Assembly (NCBI RefSeq): GCF_000518705.1
Contig: NZ_KI912482.1
Span: 77,746 to 123,738 of the forward strand
DNA length: 45,993 bases
Direction: 5' to 3'
Source of the DNA: Shewanella colwelliana ATCC 39565
GTDB lineage: Bacteria > Pseudomonadota > Gammaproteobacteria > Enterobacterales > Shewanellaceae
The notes under the pieces: model-generated
Seen by the model: the letters and a program-made list of their open reading frames with translations, nothing else
What the model was told of the DNA's origin: nothing
Databases searched by the model: none
Program-made: the position numbers and the translations under genes
Shown: one piece after another, positions 26,097 through 35,025 of the stretch
How the letters are laid out: the number at the start of each line of letters is the position of its first letter
Position numbering within the stretch: the stretch's first letter is position 1

Positions 26097-26930
26097 CTAT
26101 ATTGGGAATTCAAATATCAATCGCCATGCCTGAACCCCATCACCTGCTCTATAGCTTAAGCCAATTCTATCTATTCCCATCCATTCCCATAAAATCGGCT
26201 TAGAAAAAGCCAACGTCGCGCCCACTTCTAAACTGTGTGACACCAAGACATCTTCTCCGATCGGCATCACAAACCTAAGTTTATCAAAGTACCAATACCC
26301 AGCGGCAAACAAACGTGGCTCCACTTCAACACCAAGCCAATCCCAACGCCAATAGACATTGGTGCCGATATCGATGCCAGATTGAATCGCAGAATAGGTC
26401 TCACTTACCCCACCGTCAAAGCTACTGTAACCGGCAAAAAACAAACGATTGACCCAAACGGGTCGCACCTGCTTATAGTCCACATCTAATAGACTTGAAA
26501 CACCGGCAGACATAATTGCAACATCGGTACCCGATGAAAAATTATTGCCATAACCTAAGTCGACATAGCTCTGAAGCTCATGATTGGCTGCGGTTCGAGT
26601 ACGATACTCAATACCGGGAGTAAAGGTTGCGGTACCGACACTCGACGGAAAATCACCTTCAGGGAGATCGCGCCATTTAAAGTTAAAGAAGCCCAGTGAT
26701 ATCGGTGTGCGTAGACTCAAGCTAGAGTGTTCATCTTCAGACAAGGTAAAGCTTATCGGCACATTTATGACGGTGGTATTTTGATTTGCGGTGCGGTACA
26801 AGCCACTACCTAGGTAGTTGGCAAATGCGTAATGGGTAAAGTCTTCGCGTTCATCAGCTTGAGAAAGAGAGGCTAAACTCCCGCAACAACAAAAGAGCAA
26901 TAATGAACGAAAAAATCTTGAAGGACTCAT
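26097..26930 (-). CDS. Predicted outer-membrane beta-barrel protein, unknown function
   Basis: ATG 26930 gives 277 residues (a TTG one codon earlier is possible). A signal peptide rich in Leu and Cys (ending ASLSQA) is followed by alternating amphipathic strands such as HSLEVGATLAFSKPI and YSAIQSGIDIGTNVYW, with an aromatic-rich end (WRLIFEFPI). This fits a barrel of roughly 10-14 strands, but I recognise no family. The CCC in the signal peptide is not a lipobox. It stands alone between VF530 (opposite strand) and ribA. Confidence 0.7.
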   Translation of the reverse strand: MSPSRFFRSLLLFCCCGSLASLSQADEREDFTHYAFANYLGSGLYRTANQNTTVINVPISFTLSEDEHSSLSLRTPISLGFFNFKWRDLPEGDFPSSVGTATFTPGIEYRTRTAANHELQSYVDLGYGNNFSSGTDVAIMSAGVSSLLDVDYKQVRPVWVNRLFFAGYSSFDGGVSETYSAIQSGIDIGTNVYWRWDWLGVEVEPRLFAAGYWYFDKLRFVMPIGEDVLVSHSLEVGATLAFSKPILWEWMGIDRIGLSYRAGDGVQAWRLIFEFPI

Positions 26931-27047
26931 CAAGCAACATGCCTAACTATAAGAAATTAGACAAAAATATAGCGGCTATCTTAATTAAAAGCTAGCCGCC
27001 ATAACAGAATAATTAACAGCGAAGACCCCTGGCCTACAGCGCCAAGT

Positions 27048-27668
27048 TTATTTGTTGGTGTCTTCATCAACAAAGTGATGCTCAGACATCATATGCCCAA
27101 GTTCAGTCGACTTGGTTTTCAAGTAACCTTCGTTATAACGATTTTTACCCACTTGCAACGGCACACGCTCTATCACTTGGATACCGAGATCTTGCATCGC
27201 TTTTACTTTTCGCGGATTGTTAGTCATCAATTTGACCTGATGCACACCTATCATCTCCATCATAGGTTTGATCATGTCATATTTACGCATATCGGCAGCA
27301 AAACCTAAACGCTCATTGGCTTCAACTGTGTTAGCGCCTTGATCCTGCAGCTCATACGCTCTGATCTTATTGAGCAAACCTATGCCGCGACCTTCTTGGC
27401 GTAGATACAAGATAAAGCCCTGACCTGCTTCTGCTATATTTTGCATCGCCGTCTGCAACTGAAAGCCACAATCGCAACGCAAGCTAAACAGTGCATCACC
27501 GGTTAGACATTCAGAATGAATACGCCCAAGCATTGGGGCGTTGGCATCAAGTTCACCGAATGTCAGTGCGACATGTTCCTTACCTGTTTCGGTATCTTCA
27601 AAACCATGCATAGCAAATACACCCCAAGGGGTCGGTAGTTTTGAAGTGGCGACATACTTAATCGACAT
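27048..27668 (-). CDS. ribA: GTP cyclohydrolase II RibA
   Basis: This 206-residue enzyme makes the first step of riboflavin synthesis, GTP to 2,5-diamino-6-ribosylamino-4(3H)-pyrimidinone phosphate, in the cytosol. The zinc-binding cysteines are in ECLTGDALFSLRCDCGFQL (C-x10-C-x-C), followed by the GTP-binding LRQEGRGIGL and NDYRK-type loops. It is the stand-alone form without a RibB domain, as in E. coli RibA (196 aa). No other rib gene and no FMN riboswitch is visible nearby. Confidence 0.95.
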   Translation of the reverse strand: MSIKYVATSKLPTPWGVFAMHGFEDTETGKEHVALTFGELDANAPMLGRIHSECLTGDALFSLRCDCGFQLQTAMQNIAEAGQGFILYLRQEGRGIGLLNKIRAYELQDQGANTVEANERLGFAADMRKYDMIKPMMEMIGVHQVKLMTNNPRKVKAMQDLGIQVIERVPLQVGKNRYNEGYLKTKSTELGHMMSEHHFVDEDTNK

Positions 27669-27913
27669 GAAATAACCTTTACAACTCGCTCGTTCCGATA
27701 CGTCTTGAGCAACTAACCCATAAGCAACTGACGTTACTCAAATTCAGACCGAGCATTCTAAGTGTTTTTACCTATCAGTGAAATAGCCGAGTCGTTTAAT
27801 CGGCTATTGCTTCACCTTTAAGGTGTGTGGTGGCCTGTCAGGATACGCCTTGCTGCATCAAAGGGATATGACACCGCTCACGCCATCTCAATCGCAGAAT
27901 AAAAAACAGCCGA

Positions 27914-28270
27914 CTAAAACTCTTTAGGTGCAAAACCAGTCACTTTAGTCAGTCCCATCTCACGACCCAACGCTGTCATAGGATGAACCACAACTAAACC
28001 TTTTACCGACTTTTTCAATTTCCCCATATCAGCCTGCTCGGCTTTAGTGAGCACACGACTAAACGGCAGTGCTTTTACATCGCCGCCTTGCTTATTCAAT
28101 TGGCGTGTATGCTGACCTTTTACATGGGCAATTTGCTTAGTTACCGCATTGATCTCTTGTTTAAACTGTAAAATAACCGCCTGATCACCACGCTTTTCGG
28201 CTGCGGCCAATTTACGACGATACTTGTCTAAACGATCATTAAGTTGCTGTAACTCTTGCTTTAAATTCAT
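27914..28270 (-). CDS. yibL: YibL family ribosome-associated protein (DUF2810)
   Basis: This 118-residue basic protein has an N-terminal coiled-coil-like helix (LKQELQQLNDRLDKYRRKLAAAEKRGD) and the conserved tail MTALGREMGLTKVTGFAPKEF of the YibL family. E. coli YibL co-purifies with ribosomes; its precise role is unknown. A 245-bp gap separates it from ribA and contains a 9-bp hairpin (AATAGCCGA/TCGGCTATT, 27782-27808) that may end its transcript. Confidence 0.88.
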   Translation of the reverse strand: MNLKQELQQLNDRLDKYRRKLAAAEKRGDQAVILQFKQEINAVTKQIAHVKGQHTRQLNKQGGDVKALPFSRVLTKAEQADMGKLKKSVKGLVVVHPMTALGREMGLTKVTGFAPKEF

Positions 28271-28355
28271 TAACTTGCCTTAAAATATAGCTATAATGTA
28301 AACACGATCAGAACCCGTTTCTGGTGGTGTTTAACGCTCCGGAGCACATTATACA

Positions 28356-28823
28356 CTATTGCTTGAGATGGTGGATAACCTGATTACTACTACCACGAAA
28401 TTGCAGACTAGGGTCGGCAAGTTGCTGCTCAAATTTGCCGTCGACTAACACGTCGATATAGTCGAGTACTTGGCTCTGCTCGGCGCTGAGTTCCTCAAGC
28501 AGATAACCGCTCCACAGCCAAATATCTTTGTCGGGACATTCACGTTTGACCAGCTGAACCAGCGCCAATATAGCTGGTACATTAGCGGGAAACAGTGGAT
28601 CGCCACCAGACAGCGATAATCCTCTGCGCTTAACACGAGTATCTTTTAGATCGCTAATGATTTGTGCAACCATATCACGGTCAAACTCATGGCCTGAACA
28701 GGGGTTCCAGGTGCTCTGGTTATAGCAGCCACGGCATTGATGCTCACAGCCTGACACAAACAAAGTACAGCGAGTGCCTGGGCCATTGACCACATCAAGT
28801 GGAAAATATTGCTGGTAATTCAT
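28356..28823 (-). CDS. nrdG: Anaerobic ribonucleotide reductase activating protein NrdG
   Basis: This 155-residue radical SAM activase installs the glycyl radical on NrdD under anaerobic conditions. The iron-sulfur ligands are Cys26, Cys30 and Cys33 in SGCEHQCRGC, and GGDPLFPANV is the SAM-contact GGE-like motif. Length and sequence track E. coli NrdG (154 aa). It lies 113 bp downstream of nrdD. A hairpin terminator in the gap suggests partial read-through or a lower expression level than nrdD. Confidence 0.95.
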   Translation of the reverse strand: MNYQQYFPLDVVNGPGTRCTLFVSGCEHQCRGCYNQSTWNPCSGHEFDRDMVAQIISDLKDTRVKRRGLSLSGGDPLFPANVPAILALVQLVKRECPDKDIWLWSGYLLEELSAEQSQVLDYIDVLVDGKFEQQLADPSLQFRGSSNQVIHHLKQ

Positions 28824-28885
28824 CTAAATTATGCCACCTAATCAGATTAGCTAAACAGCATCAATAACGTACGTTTAGCAGAGCC

Positions 28886-28912
28886 AAAAAGACGCCTCTG
28901 TGGCGTCTTTTT
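28886..28912 (-). terminator. Bidirectional-looking hairpin between nrdD and nrdG
   Basis: The perfect 11-bp stem AAAAAGACGCC (28886-28896) / GGCGTCTTTTT (28902-28912) has T-runs on both strands. On the minus strand it would attenuate transcription from nrdD into nrdG. Confidence 0.8.
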
Positions 28913-28935
28913 ATCAGAGTTGTCACATAACAAGC

Positions 28936-31053
28936 TTAAAGGTGCTTCACTCGTCTCTTAACTTCTTCCTGCTTACCGAAATTAAACGGTCTTGCATCTG
29001 GACTGCCTAAGTAACCGCACACTCGTCGAGTGACTGATACACGGCTTGGCTCATGGTTACCACACTTAGGGCAGGTAAACCCTTTACTGGTGCAGCTAAA
29101 CTCACCAGTAAAACCACAGTCATAGCACTCATCAATCGGCGTGTTAGTACCGTAATAAGGCACTCGGCTATAACTATAATCCCATACATCCTCAAGCGCT
29201 TCGATGTTGTGTTGCATATTAGGGTATTCGCCGTAGCAGATAAATCCACCATTGGTGAGTGCCGGGTATGGCTGCTCAAAATCCAACTTATCGTAAGGGT
29301 CAACCTTTTTCTCAACATCGAGATGGAAACTGTTAGTGTAATAGCCTCTATCCGTTACCCCGTTAACCACCCCAAACACTTTAGTATCGAGTTTACAGAA
29401 TCGACTACAGAGGTTTTCACTTGGCGTACTGTAGAGGCTAAATGCATAGCCAGACTCTTCGCGCCAGCGAATAGTTGCAGCTTTCATGCGTTCAATAATC
29501 GCAATCGCTTTACTGCGAAGTTGTTCGCTATCAAATAGGTGGGTATCGCTACCATAGAGTGCATTGACCGTTTCATGCAAGCCGATATAGCCCAACGAGA
29601 TAGATGCTCTGCCGTTTTTAAAGATGGAGGAGATCTCATCATCGGCACGCAAACGTACGCCACAAGCACCTTCCATATAAAGGATTGGCGCTACGCGGGC
29701 TTTCACCCCTTCTAAGCGTTCGATACGGGTATCGAGTGCACGTCTAGCAATGGCTAAACGCTCATCGAGAATATCGAAGAAACGCAGCTCATCACCTGCC
29801 GCTTCTAATGCTACTCGCGGCAAGTTAATGCTCACGACACCTAAGTTATTGCGCCCCTCGTGGACAAGCTCGCCCTCTTCCTCATAAGTGCCTAAAAAAC
29901 TGCGACAACCCATTGGGGTCTTAAATGAACCTGTTACCTTTTCTACCTGTTCGTAGTTAAGGATGTCGGGATACATGCGCATCGTGGCACACTTCAGCGC
30001 AAGCTGTTTGATATCGTAGTTACAATCACCCGTTTTATGGTTAATGCCATCTCGAATCGCAAAGACCAACTTAGGGAAAACCGCAGTCTTACGGTTTTTA
30101 CCTAAACCTGTCATGCGCACTTTCATCATAGACGCTTGAATTAGGCGCGACTCCCATGAAGTACCAAGACCAAAACCAAAGGTCACAAAGGGAGTTTGAC
30201 CATTGGCGGTATGCAGTGTATTGACCTCATACTCTAGCGATTGAAACGCATCATGGCACTCTTTTTCAGTCTGGGCTGTTGCAAAGGCTTTTGCATCGGT
30301 GATCCCCCATTTGAGGGCGACTTCATAATGCTTGTCATAGCTTTTTGCGACAAACGGTGCCAGCACCTCATCGATACGATTGATAGTCGTACCGCCATAA
30401 ATATGGCTCGCAACTTGGGCAATAATCTGCGCCGTCACTGCTGTCGCGGTTGAGATTGACTTAGGCGTTTCAATTTCTGCATTCCCCATCTTAAAGCCAT
30501 GGGTCAACATACCGGCTAAATCGATAAGCATGCAGTTAAACATTGGGAAAAATGGCGCATAATCGAGATCGTGATAGTGGATCTCACCGGCTTCATGGGC
30601 CGACACAATATCTTTAGGCAAAATATGACGTGTAGCATAGTGTTTGGCCACAATGCCTGCCAACAGATCTCGTTGGGTCGGGATCACTTTTGCATCTTTG
30701 TTGGCATTTTCATTGAGCAGCGCCGCATTGCTCTGTTCCACAAGACCACGGATCTCGCGATTAAGACGGCTGCTCACTTCACGGTGAACATCACGATCGT
30801 GGCGGTATTCAATATAAACACGGGCCAAAGATTTATACGGCCCTTCCATCAAATGATTTTCGACCACATCTTGCAGATCATGGATATCGACTTCCTCGAC
30901 ATCAGCCATGGCGCTGGCAACTTGAGTCGCGACTTGCGTCGCATAGATAACATCATCAATACCTGCCGAGTTTGCCGCTGCAATCACAGCATCTCTAATC
31001 CTTGTTTCGTCAAAAGGCGTGCGGTAACCATCCCGCTTAATAACTACTGGCAT
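28936..31053 (-). CDS. nrdD: Anaerobic ribonucleoside-triphosphate reductase NrdD
   Basis: This 705-residue class III reductase converts NTPs to dNTPs without oxygen. The ATP-cone regulatory domain occupies about 1-95 (PVVIKRDGYRTPFDETRIRDAV). The C-terminal zinc site is formed by CYDCGFTG and CPKCG, and the glycyl radical is Gly680 in RRVCGYLGSPDARPFNFG. Length matches E. coli NrdD (712). It is activated by NrdG, encoded just downstream. Upstream of the start are an NrdR-like box and an FNR-like box, consistent with dNTP- and oxygen-dependent control. Confidence 0.96.
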   Translation of the reverse strand: MPVVIKRDGYRTPFDETRIRDAVIAAANSAGIDDVIYATQVATQVASAMADVEEVDIHDLQDVVENHLMEGPYKSLARVYIEYRHDRDVHREVSSRLNREIRGLVEQSNAALLNENANKDAKVIPTQRDLLAGIVAKHYATRHILPKDIVSAHEAGEIHYHDLDYAPFFPMFNCMLIDLAGMLTHGFKMGNAEIETPKSISTATAVTAQIIAQVASHIYGGTTINRIDEVLAPFVAKSYDKHYEVALKWGITDAKAFATAQTEKECHDAFQSLEYEVNTLHTANGQTPFVTFGFGLGTSWESRLIQASMMKVRMTGLGKNRKTAVFPKLVFAIRDGINHKTGDCNYDIKQLALKCATMRMYPDILNYEQVEKVTGSFKTPMGCRSFLGTYEEEGELVHEGRNNLGVVSINLPRVALEAAGDELRFFDILDERLAIARRALDTRIERLEGVKARVAPILYMEGACGVRLRADDEISSIFKNGRASISLGYIGLHETVNALYGSDTHLFDSEQLRSKAIAIIERMKAATIRWREESGYAFSLYSTPSENLCSRFCKLDTKVFGVVNGVTDRGYYTNSFHLDVEKKVDPYDKLDFEQPYPALTNGGFICYGEYPNMQHNIEALEDVWDYSYSRVPYYGTNTPIDECYDCGFTGEFSCTSKGFTCPKCGNHEPSRVSVTRRVCGYLGSPDARPFNFGKQEEVKRRVKHL

Positions 31054-31086
31054 TGTTTAATATCTCCTCAAGTAATGGCCAAAATA

Positions 31087-31135
31087 ACACCATATATAGT
31101 GCCAACCAACCATTACGGCACAAGATGTAGCGTAT
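31087..31135. promoter_or_regulatory. Candidate NrdR boxes upstream of nrdD
   Basis: ACACCATATATAGTGC (31087-31102) matches the NrdR consensus ACACWATATATWGTGT at 14 of 16 positions. A degenerate second copy (ACAAGATGTAGCGTAT, 31120-31135) lies 33 bp away centre to centre, close to the roughly three-turn spacing seen for paired NrdR boxes. The first is convincing, the second weak. Confidence 0.7.
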
Positions 31136-31161
31136 TAAGCTACAAAGCGGCCTAGAGTACC

Positions 31162-31175
31162 TTGATCCAGATCAT
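31162..31175. promoter_or_regulatory. Candidate FNR/EtrA box upstream of nrdD
   Basis: TTGATCCAGATCAT matches the FNR consensus TTGAT-N4-ATCAA at 9 of 10 defined positions. It is about 110 bp upstream of the nrdD start. Activation of nrdDG by FNR without oxygen is known in E. coli; the Shewanella homologue is EtrA. Confidence 0.7.
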
Positions 31176-31303
31176 GATTTTACCGATGGAATTTTGCGAC
31201 AAAAGATTACTGCCAACTAGGCCACTTATCTATCAAAGTGACCTTGACCGAAGGAGAAAAGAGAGCTAGATAATGTAAAAAATCGGGACAAGCTGTGGAT
31301 AAA

Positions 31304-32008
31304 TTACGTAATTCGTTTAGATAAGGCTAGATAGCTGCTTAATTGGCCACTAGATTGTTGTGAATTTCCCATTGAAGCAGCCAATTGCATGGTCGATTTC
31401 AATCCTTGCCACTGCTGTTTGTCAGCCTCGCTCATCGCCACATCGCCATTAACAAACACCGACAATTGCGCCGAAACTCTCGCAGCTAATTGGCTAGTTT
31501 CTTTGCCATCAGCGGTGTCCATCTGCTCAAGCACATGCTTGGCATCGTCAAGCACCTTAAGTAACACATTATCAGGTTCAGCTTTGCCCAATTGCTCTTT
31601 CTGTCTATCAATAAATTGCATCAAGCTTTCAGGCGTTTGGTTACCTTGAGGGATCTCAAAACCGGCTGCACTTAACCGATTTAACTGCCCATCAGATAAA
31701 ATGCCATCTTGATGTAAGCGTTGGATCAATTTTGGGATATCGGCAGTACTGAACTGGCCATCAGCAAAAAAGTCTTTCGCCATCGCCTCAATCTTTTGCG
31801 CCCTAACCGCCCGAGGTGAAAATGACACTTCTTCCTGTTTTATCGACGCATCTTCAGGTTTCGCCTTAGCCGCTTGACCAGACAAGCTCACTTTATCAGC
31901 GCTCTGGCTGGTTTGCGTTTTCGACTCTGCCGGCACTGACGCGCCATAAGCCTCTGTCAACAAAACATTACTACTTGGTGGTGTTGCTACCTGACTAATT
32001 GGATTCAT
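31304..32008 (-). CDS. Hypothetical Gln/Ser-rich protein, 234 aa
   Basis: ATG 32008 is preferred over a TTG two codons earlier. The N-terminal 70 residues are low-complexity and probably disordered (Ser, Gln, Ala, Lys), and include SADKVSLSGQAAKA, reminiscent of segments in FlgM and other flagellar proteins. The rest is predominantly helical (AKDFFADGQFSTADIPKLIQRLHQDGILSDGQLNRLSAAG). No signal peptide, membrane helix or catalytic motif is seen. I do not recognise a family; flagellar relation is only a resemblance. The gene is isolated, with 250 bp to nrdD and 480 bp to the patatin gene. Confidence 0.6.
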   Translation of the reverse strand: MNPISQVATPPSSNVLLTEAYGASVPAESKTQTSQSADKVSLSGQAAKAKPEDASIKQEEVSFSPRAVRAQKIEAMAKDFFADGQFSTADIPKLIQRLHQDGILSDGQLNRLSAAGFEIPQGNQTPESLMQFIDRQKEQLGKAEPDNVLLKVLDDAKHVLEQMDTADGKETSQLAARVSAQLSVFVNGDVAMSEADKQQWQGLKSTMQLAASMGNSQQSSGQLSSYLALSKRIT

Positions 32009-32488
32009 TGTCAAAAATTCGACGACTGCTGATGAATGAAAGCATTAAAGCAAAAAGTGCGCCGTTTTCATCGCCAAAAGTAATTAACCCCAATAATGAA
32101 GCCTAAAAAGTAAGATCTTCTTAAGCTTTGAGTAGGCAAAGGAGTAAATGAATCATACCTCCACTCCTCATCAATACCTTGCCCAGATACCCATCAATAT
32201 AAACATTTGATCTACTCAGTGAGTTTTTGTGCACCCGATGCCTTATTAATGGGCTTAAACCTAAGTAGACGATGTGCCTCACTCGTAGCCATTAAGATGG
32301 TCTTGACGCTCCCCCTCATACTTAACGCATCTCTTCATCTGTGCAGATCCGGTGTTATCAATGGCCTCAATGCACAACGAAATGGATATAAAAGTTCAAG
32401 CTAAGCAGAATGCTCGCGCCGATGAGTTATTAAGGGCCTCGCCTCGCTACAATCTTGCTTAGCACTGATATCTTTATCCTGATTGGTA
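32009..32488. other. Gene-free region with a diverged dispersed repeat
   Basis: 480 bp without a convincing gene. A 65-codon plus-strand ORF (32207-32404) has no good ribosome binding site and a composition unlike its neighbours. The stretch 32233-32289 aligns without gaps to 35248-35304 at 39 of 57 positions, and ATCTTTATCCTGATTGGTAT near 32470 resembles ATCTTTATACTGACTGGTAT near 35389. This suggests two copies of an old dispersed element. Confidence 0.5.
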
Positions 32489-33424
32489 TTAGTCTTGCGC
32501 CAGTGCCGCCTCAATAATGTGCGCAACCTGTCTCACTGCTTGTGCACCAGCCTCTATCGCTTCATCCGCGCGATGAAACTCCATGGTACCAATCTCAACC
32601 ACATTCGGCGTGATAAGAATATCTGGCGGATCTCCCATTAACCGCACCCGTTTATGGCGCTGCTCTAAAATATCCATAGATTGCGACATCACCGCGAGCA
32701 TTCCCGGTTCACTGCGATTACCTAACGAGAACTTATCGGTCAAACCAGAAACATAATCGCGCCCTCTGGCCAGCAGATCCATAAAGCCAACCTCTTGCCC
32801 TTGATGCTCAGATGCCGTGTCAGTTTGCGCATCAATCGTGGAGGAGATGGACACAGGTAACTCTTTCAAGCGAGCTTTTCGATGACCATGAAGATCTACG
32901 GCTATCACAAAATCAACGCCCATGGCTCGGCTCACCGACACAGGTACAGGGTTGACCACCGCGCCGTCGATTAACCAACGGTCACCCATTTTTGCTGGCG
33001 ATAAAATTCCCGGCATTGAACAGGAGGCACGTACCGCATGACGAAGGTTTCCTCGTTGAAACCATACCTCTTGGCCACTATAAAGGTCAGTGGCAACCGC
33101 CGCATAAGGCAAGTTCATCTGCTCAATATCGATTTCACCAATGTGTTGCTGCATGACATCAAAGACGCGCTCGCCACCGATTAACCCGCCTTTACGCCAG
33201 CTTAAATCCATCAGCCCCAGCACATCCCAACTTGAGAAGCTGCGCACCCAATGCTCAAGTTCGGGCAGCGCGTTTTGCGCATAGGCTGCGCCGACTACCG
33301 CTCCAATAGAGCAACCTGCCACCTTATCCGGTTTAATCCCTAACTTAGCAAGCTCATTCAGCACACCTATGTGCGCCCACCCTTTTGCAGCGCCACTACC
33401 GAGCGCAATACCAATTTTTGCCAT
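32489..33424 (-). CDS. Patatin-like phospholipase, RssA family
   Basis: This 311-residue protein has the patatin catalytic dyad: nucleophile Ser39 in GCSIG and Asp153 in DGA, with the oxyanion loop GSGAAKG at 9-15. Residues 1-170 form the hydrolase core. The C-terminal part (YVSGLTDKFSLGNRSEPGMLAVMSQSMDILEQRHKRVRL) matches the RssA extension. It is a predicted cytosolic serine esterase or phospholipase; the natural substrate is unknown. No rssB lies nearby. The gene is divergent from the DEAD-box helicase. Confidence 0.9.
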   Translation of the reverse strand: MAKIGIALGSGAAKGWAHIGVLNELAKLGIKPDKVAGCSIGAVVGAAYAQNALPELEHWVRSFSSWDVLGLMDLSWRKGGLIGGERVFDVMQQHIGEIDIEQMNLPYAAVATDLYSGQEVWFQRGNLRHAVRASCSMPGILSPAKMGDRWLIDGAVVNPVPVSVSRAMGVDFVIAVDLHGHRKARLKELPVSISSTIDAQTDTASEHQGQEVGFMDLLARGRDYVSGLTDKFSLGNRSEPGMLAVMSQSMDILEQRHKRVRLMGDPPDILITPNVVEIGTMEFHRADEAIEAGAQAVRQVAHIIEAALAQD

Positions 33425-33641
33425 GATTACTCCAAAGAAGGCTAAAACACCCAGTGCCTGACGCTAGCATAACACTAACCTTGAGCCCCTTTTAACACCA
33501 TTGTGTGGGGCAGACTAAATAAATGCCGACTCAATCTGACAGTCAGATCACAGACTAAATTCTTTGCGCCCCCTTAAGCTAATGGCTCAAACCGATAACT
33601 CAATGTATAATGCGCGCTTACTGTTATTTTGGAGCACACCT

Positions 33642-34985
33642 TTGCAATTTTCAGATTTTTCACTCGATAAACGCCTACTAACAAGCCTTGAACATATGGG
33701 CATCGAAAAGCCGACCGAGATCCAAGTGCAATCGATACCTGTAGGCCTATCGGGAAGAGATCTAATGGCGTCGTCAAAAACAGGCTCAGGGAAAACCTTA
33801 GCCTTCTTGCTACCAGCCATGCAAAGAGTTATCTCAAAGAAGGCCTTGAGTAAACGCGACCCGCGCGTGTTGATTTTGCTGCCGACACGAGAGTTAGCCA
33901 CTCAAGTCTATAGTCAGCTGCGTCTACTTGTCGCAAACACCCAATATAAAGCGATGAAGATCCTCGGCGGGGAAAACTTCAATGATCAAGCCAAAGGTTT
34001 GGCGCGCGATCCACACTTTGTGGTCGCCACCCCTGGTCGTTTAGCCGATCACCTCAAACAAAACCATTTGCATCTCAATGGTCTAGAGCTATTGATTCTA
34101 GACGAAGCAGACAGAATGCTTGACCTTGGTTTTGCCGATCAACTGCGTGCCATCAACAAAGCGGCGGACCATAAGCGCCGCCAAACGTTGATGTTCTCTG
34201 CCACTTTAGATCATGGTGACATTAACGAAATTGCTGGTGAGCTACTAAAAGAACCTGAACATGTCTCTATTGGTGCATCCCATGTGGAAAACCAAGATAT
34301 CAGCCAAAAAATCTATCTATGTGATCACTTAGATCATAAAGAACAGCTACTGATTGCACTGCTCAAGCAAGATCAACAAAAACAGGTGATCATCTTCACC
34401 GCAACCCGTGGCGACACGGATAGACTCGCAACCAAACTGGCTGAGCAAGGTTTTACCACCGCCTCACTCAGTGGCGAATTAAAACAAACGGCACGTAATC
34501 AGATCATGGATAAATTCAGCCGTGGTCAGCAACAGATATTAGTCACCACAGATGTGGCTTCACGCGGCCTTGATCTTCTTAATGTCTCCTTAGTGATCAA
34601 CTTTGATATGCCAAAGTTTGCCGAAGAGTATATTCACCGAATCGGGCGTACTGGCCGCGCGGGTGCCAAAGGCGACGCGATATCCTTAGTGGGCCCCAAA
34701 GATTGGGACAACTTTAAGCAAGTGCAACTGTTCCTGCGCAAAAAGTTTGAGCTTAGCGAAGTAGAAGGACTAAAACCCAAATTCAGTGGCTTAAAAGAAC
34801 AAGCTAAAAATAGTAAAACCGCAACTAAAAAAGTGGCCAAATCCAACGCTAAATCAAACAAGTCTAAACCTCAGGCCAAAGCGAAGGACAACCGCGACAA
34901 ACGCTTTATTACTGGTATAGATGTTGGTGATGCGCCCATGTTACGCAAGCCTAAATCTAAACTACAAGACACTCCTGAAGAGTAA
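33642..34985 (+). CDS. DEAD-box ATP-dependent RNA helicase
   Basis: TTG 33642 is chosen as start (447 residues). It follows GGAG with a 7-nt spacer and begins QFSDFSLDKRLL, the usual N-terminus; an upstream GTG/ATG extension would add 26 non-conserved residues. Motifs are a Q motif near 21-33, Walker A SKTGSGKT at 45-52, DEAD at 154-157, SAT, then ARGLD-type TTDVASRGLD and HRIGRTGR in the second RecA domain. The last 90 residues are Lys-rich and likely bind RNA. It resembles the SrmB/RhlE group, which acts in ribosome assembly or RNA decay; the exact subfamily is not resolved. Confidence 0.92.
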   Translation: MQFSDFSLDKRLLTSLEHMGIEKPTEIQVQSIPVGLSGRDLMASSKTGSGKTLAFLLPAMQRVISKKALSKRDPRVLILLPTRELATQVYSQLRLLVANTQYKAMKILGGENFNDQAKGLARDPHFVVATPGRLADHLKQNHLHLNGLELLILDEADRMLDLGFADQLRAINKAADHKRRQTLMFSATLDHGDINEIAGELLKEPEHVSIGASHVENQDISQKIYLCDHLDHKEQLLIALLKQDQQKQVIIFTATRGDTDRLATKLAEQGFTTASLSGELKQTARNQIMDKFSRGQQQILVTTDVASRGLDLLNVSLVINFDMPKFAEEYIHRIGRTGRAGAKGDAISLVGPKDWDNFKQVQLFLRKKFELSEVEGLKPKFSGLKEQAKNSKTATKKVAKSNAKSNKSKPQAKAKDNRDKRFITGIDVGDAPMLRKPKSKLQDTPEE

Positions 34986-35000
34986 ATATCGCACTCGGAG

Positions 35001-35025
35001 CAGGTGGTTAATAGCCACCTGTTTG
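35001..35025 (+). terminator. Weak terminator after the helicase gene
   Basis: The 7-bp stem CAGGTGG (35001-35007) / CCACCTG (35015-35021) is followed by only a short T-stretch. Confidence 0.45.

Noticed and set aside
27669..27913. FMN riboswitch or other structured RNA near ribA
   Set aside because: Only a simple 9-bp hairpin is seen, located upstream of ribA and without the conserved RFN motifs.
29053..29538. 161-codon plus-strand ORF inside nrdD
   Set aside because: It is antisense to a well-conserved glycyl radical enzyme, with no ribosome binding site or recognisable product.
30571..31155. 194-codon plus-strand ORF antisense to the nrdD start
   Set aside because: It overlaps the nrdD coding start and the NrdR box region; composition is that of an antisense shadow.
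32207..32404. 65-codon plus-strand ORF
   Set aside because: No good ribosome binding site, lies across the dispersed repeat, no recognisable product.
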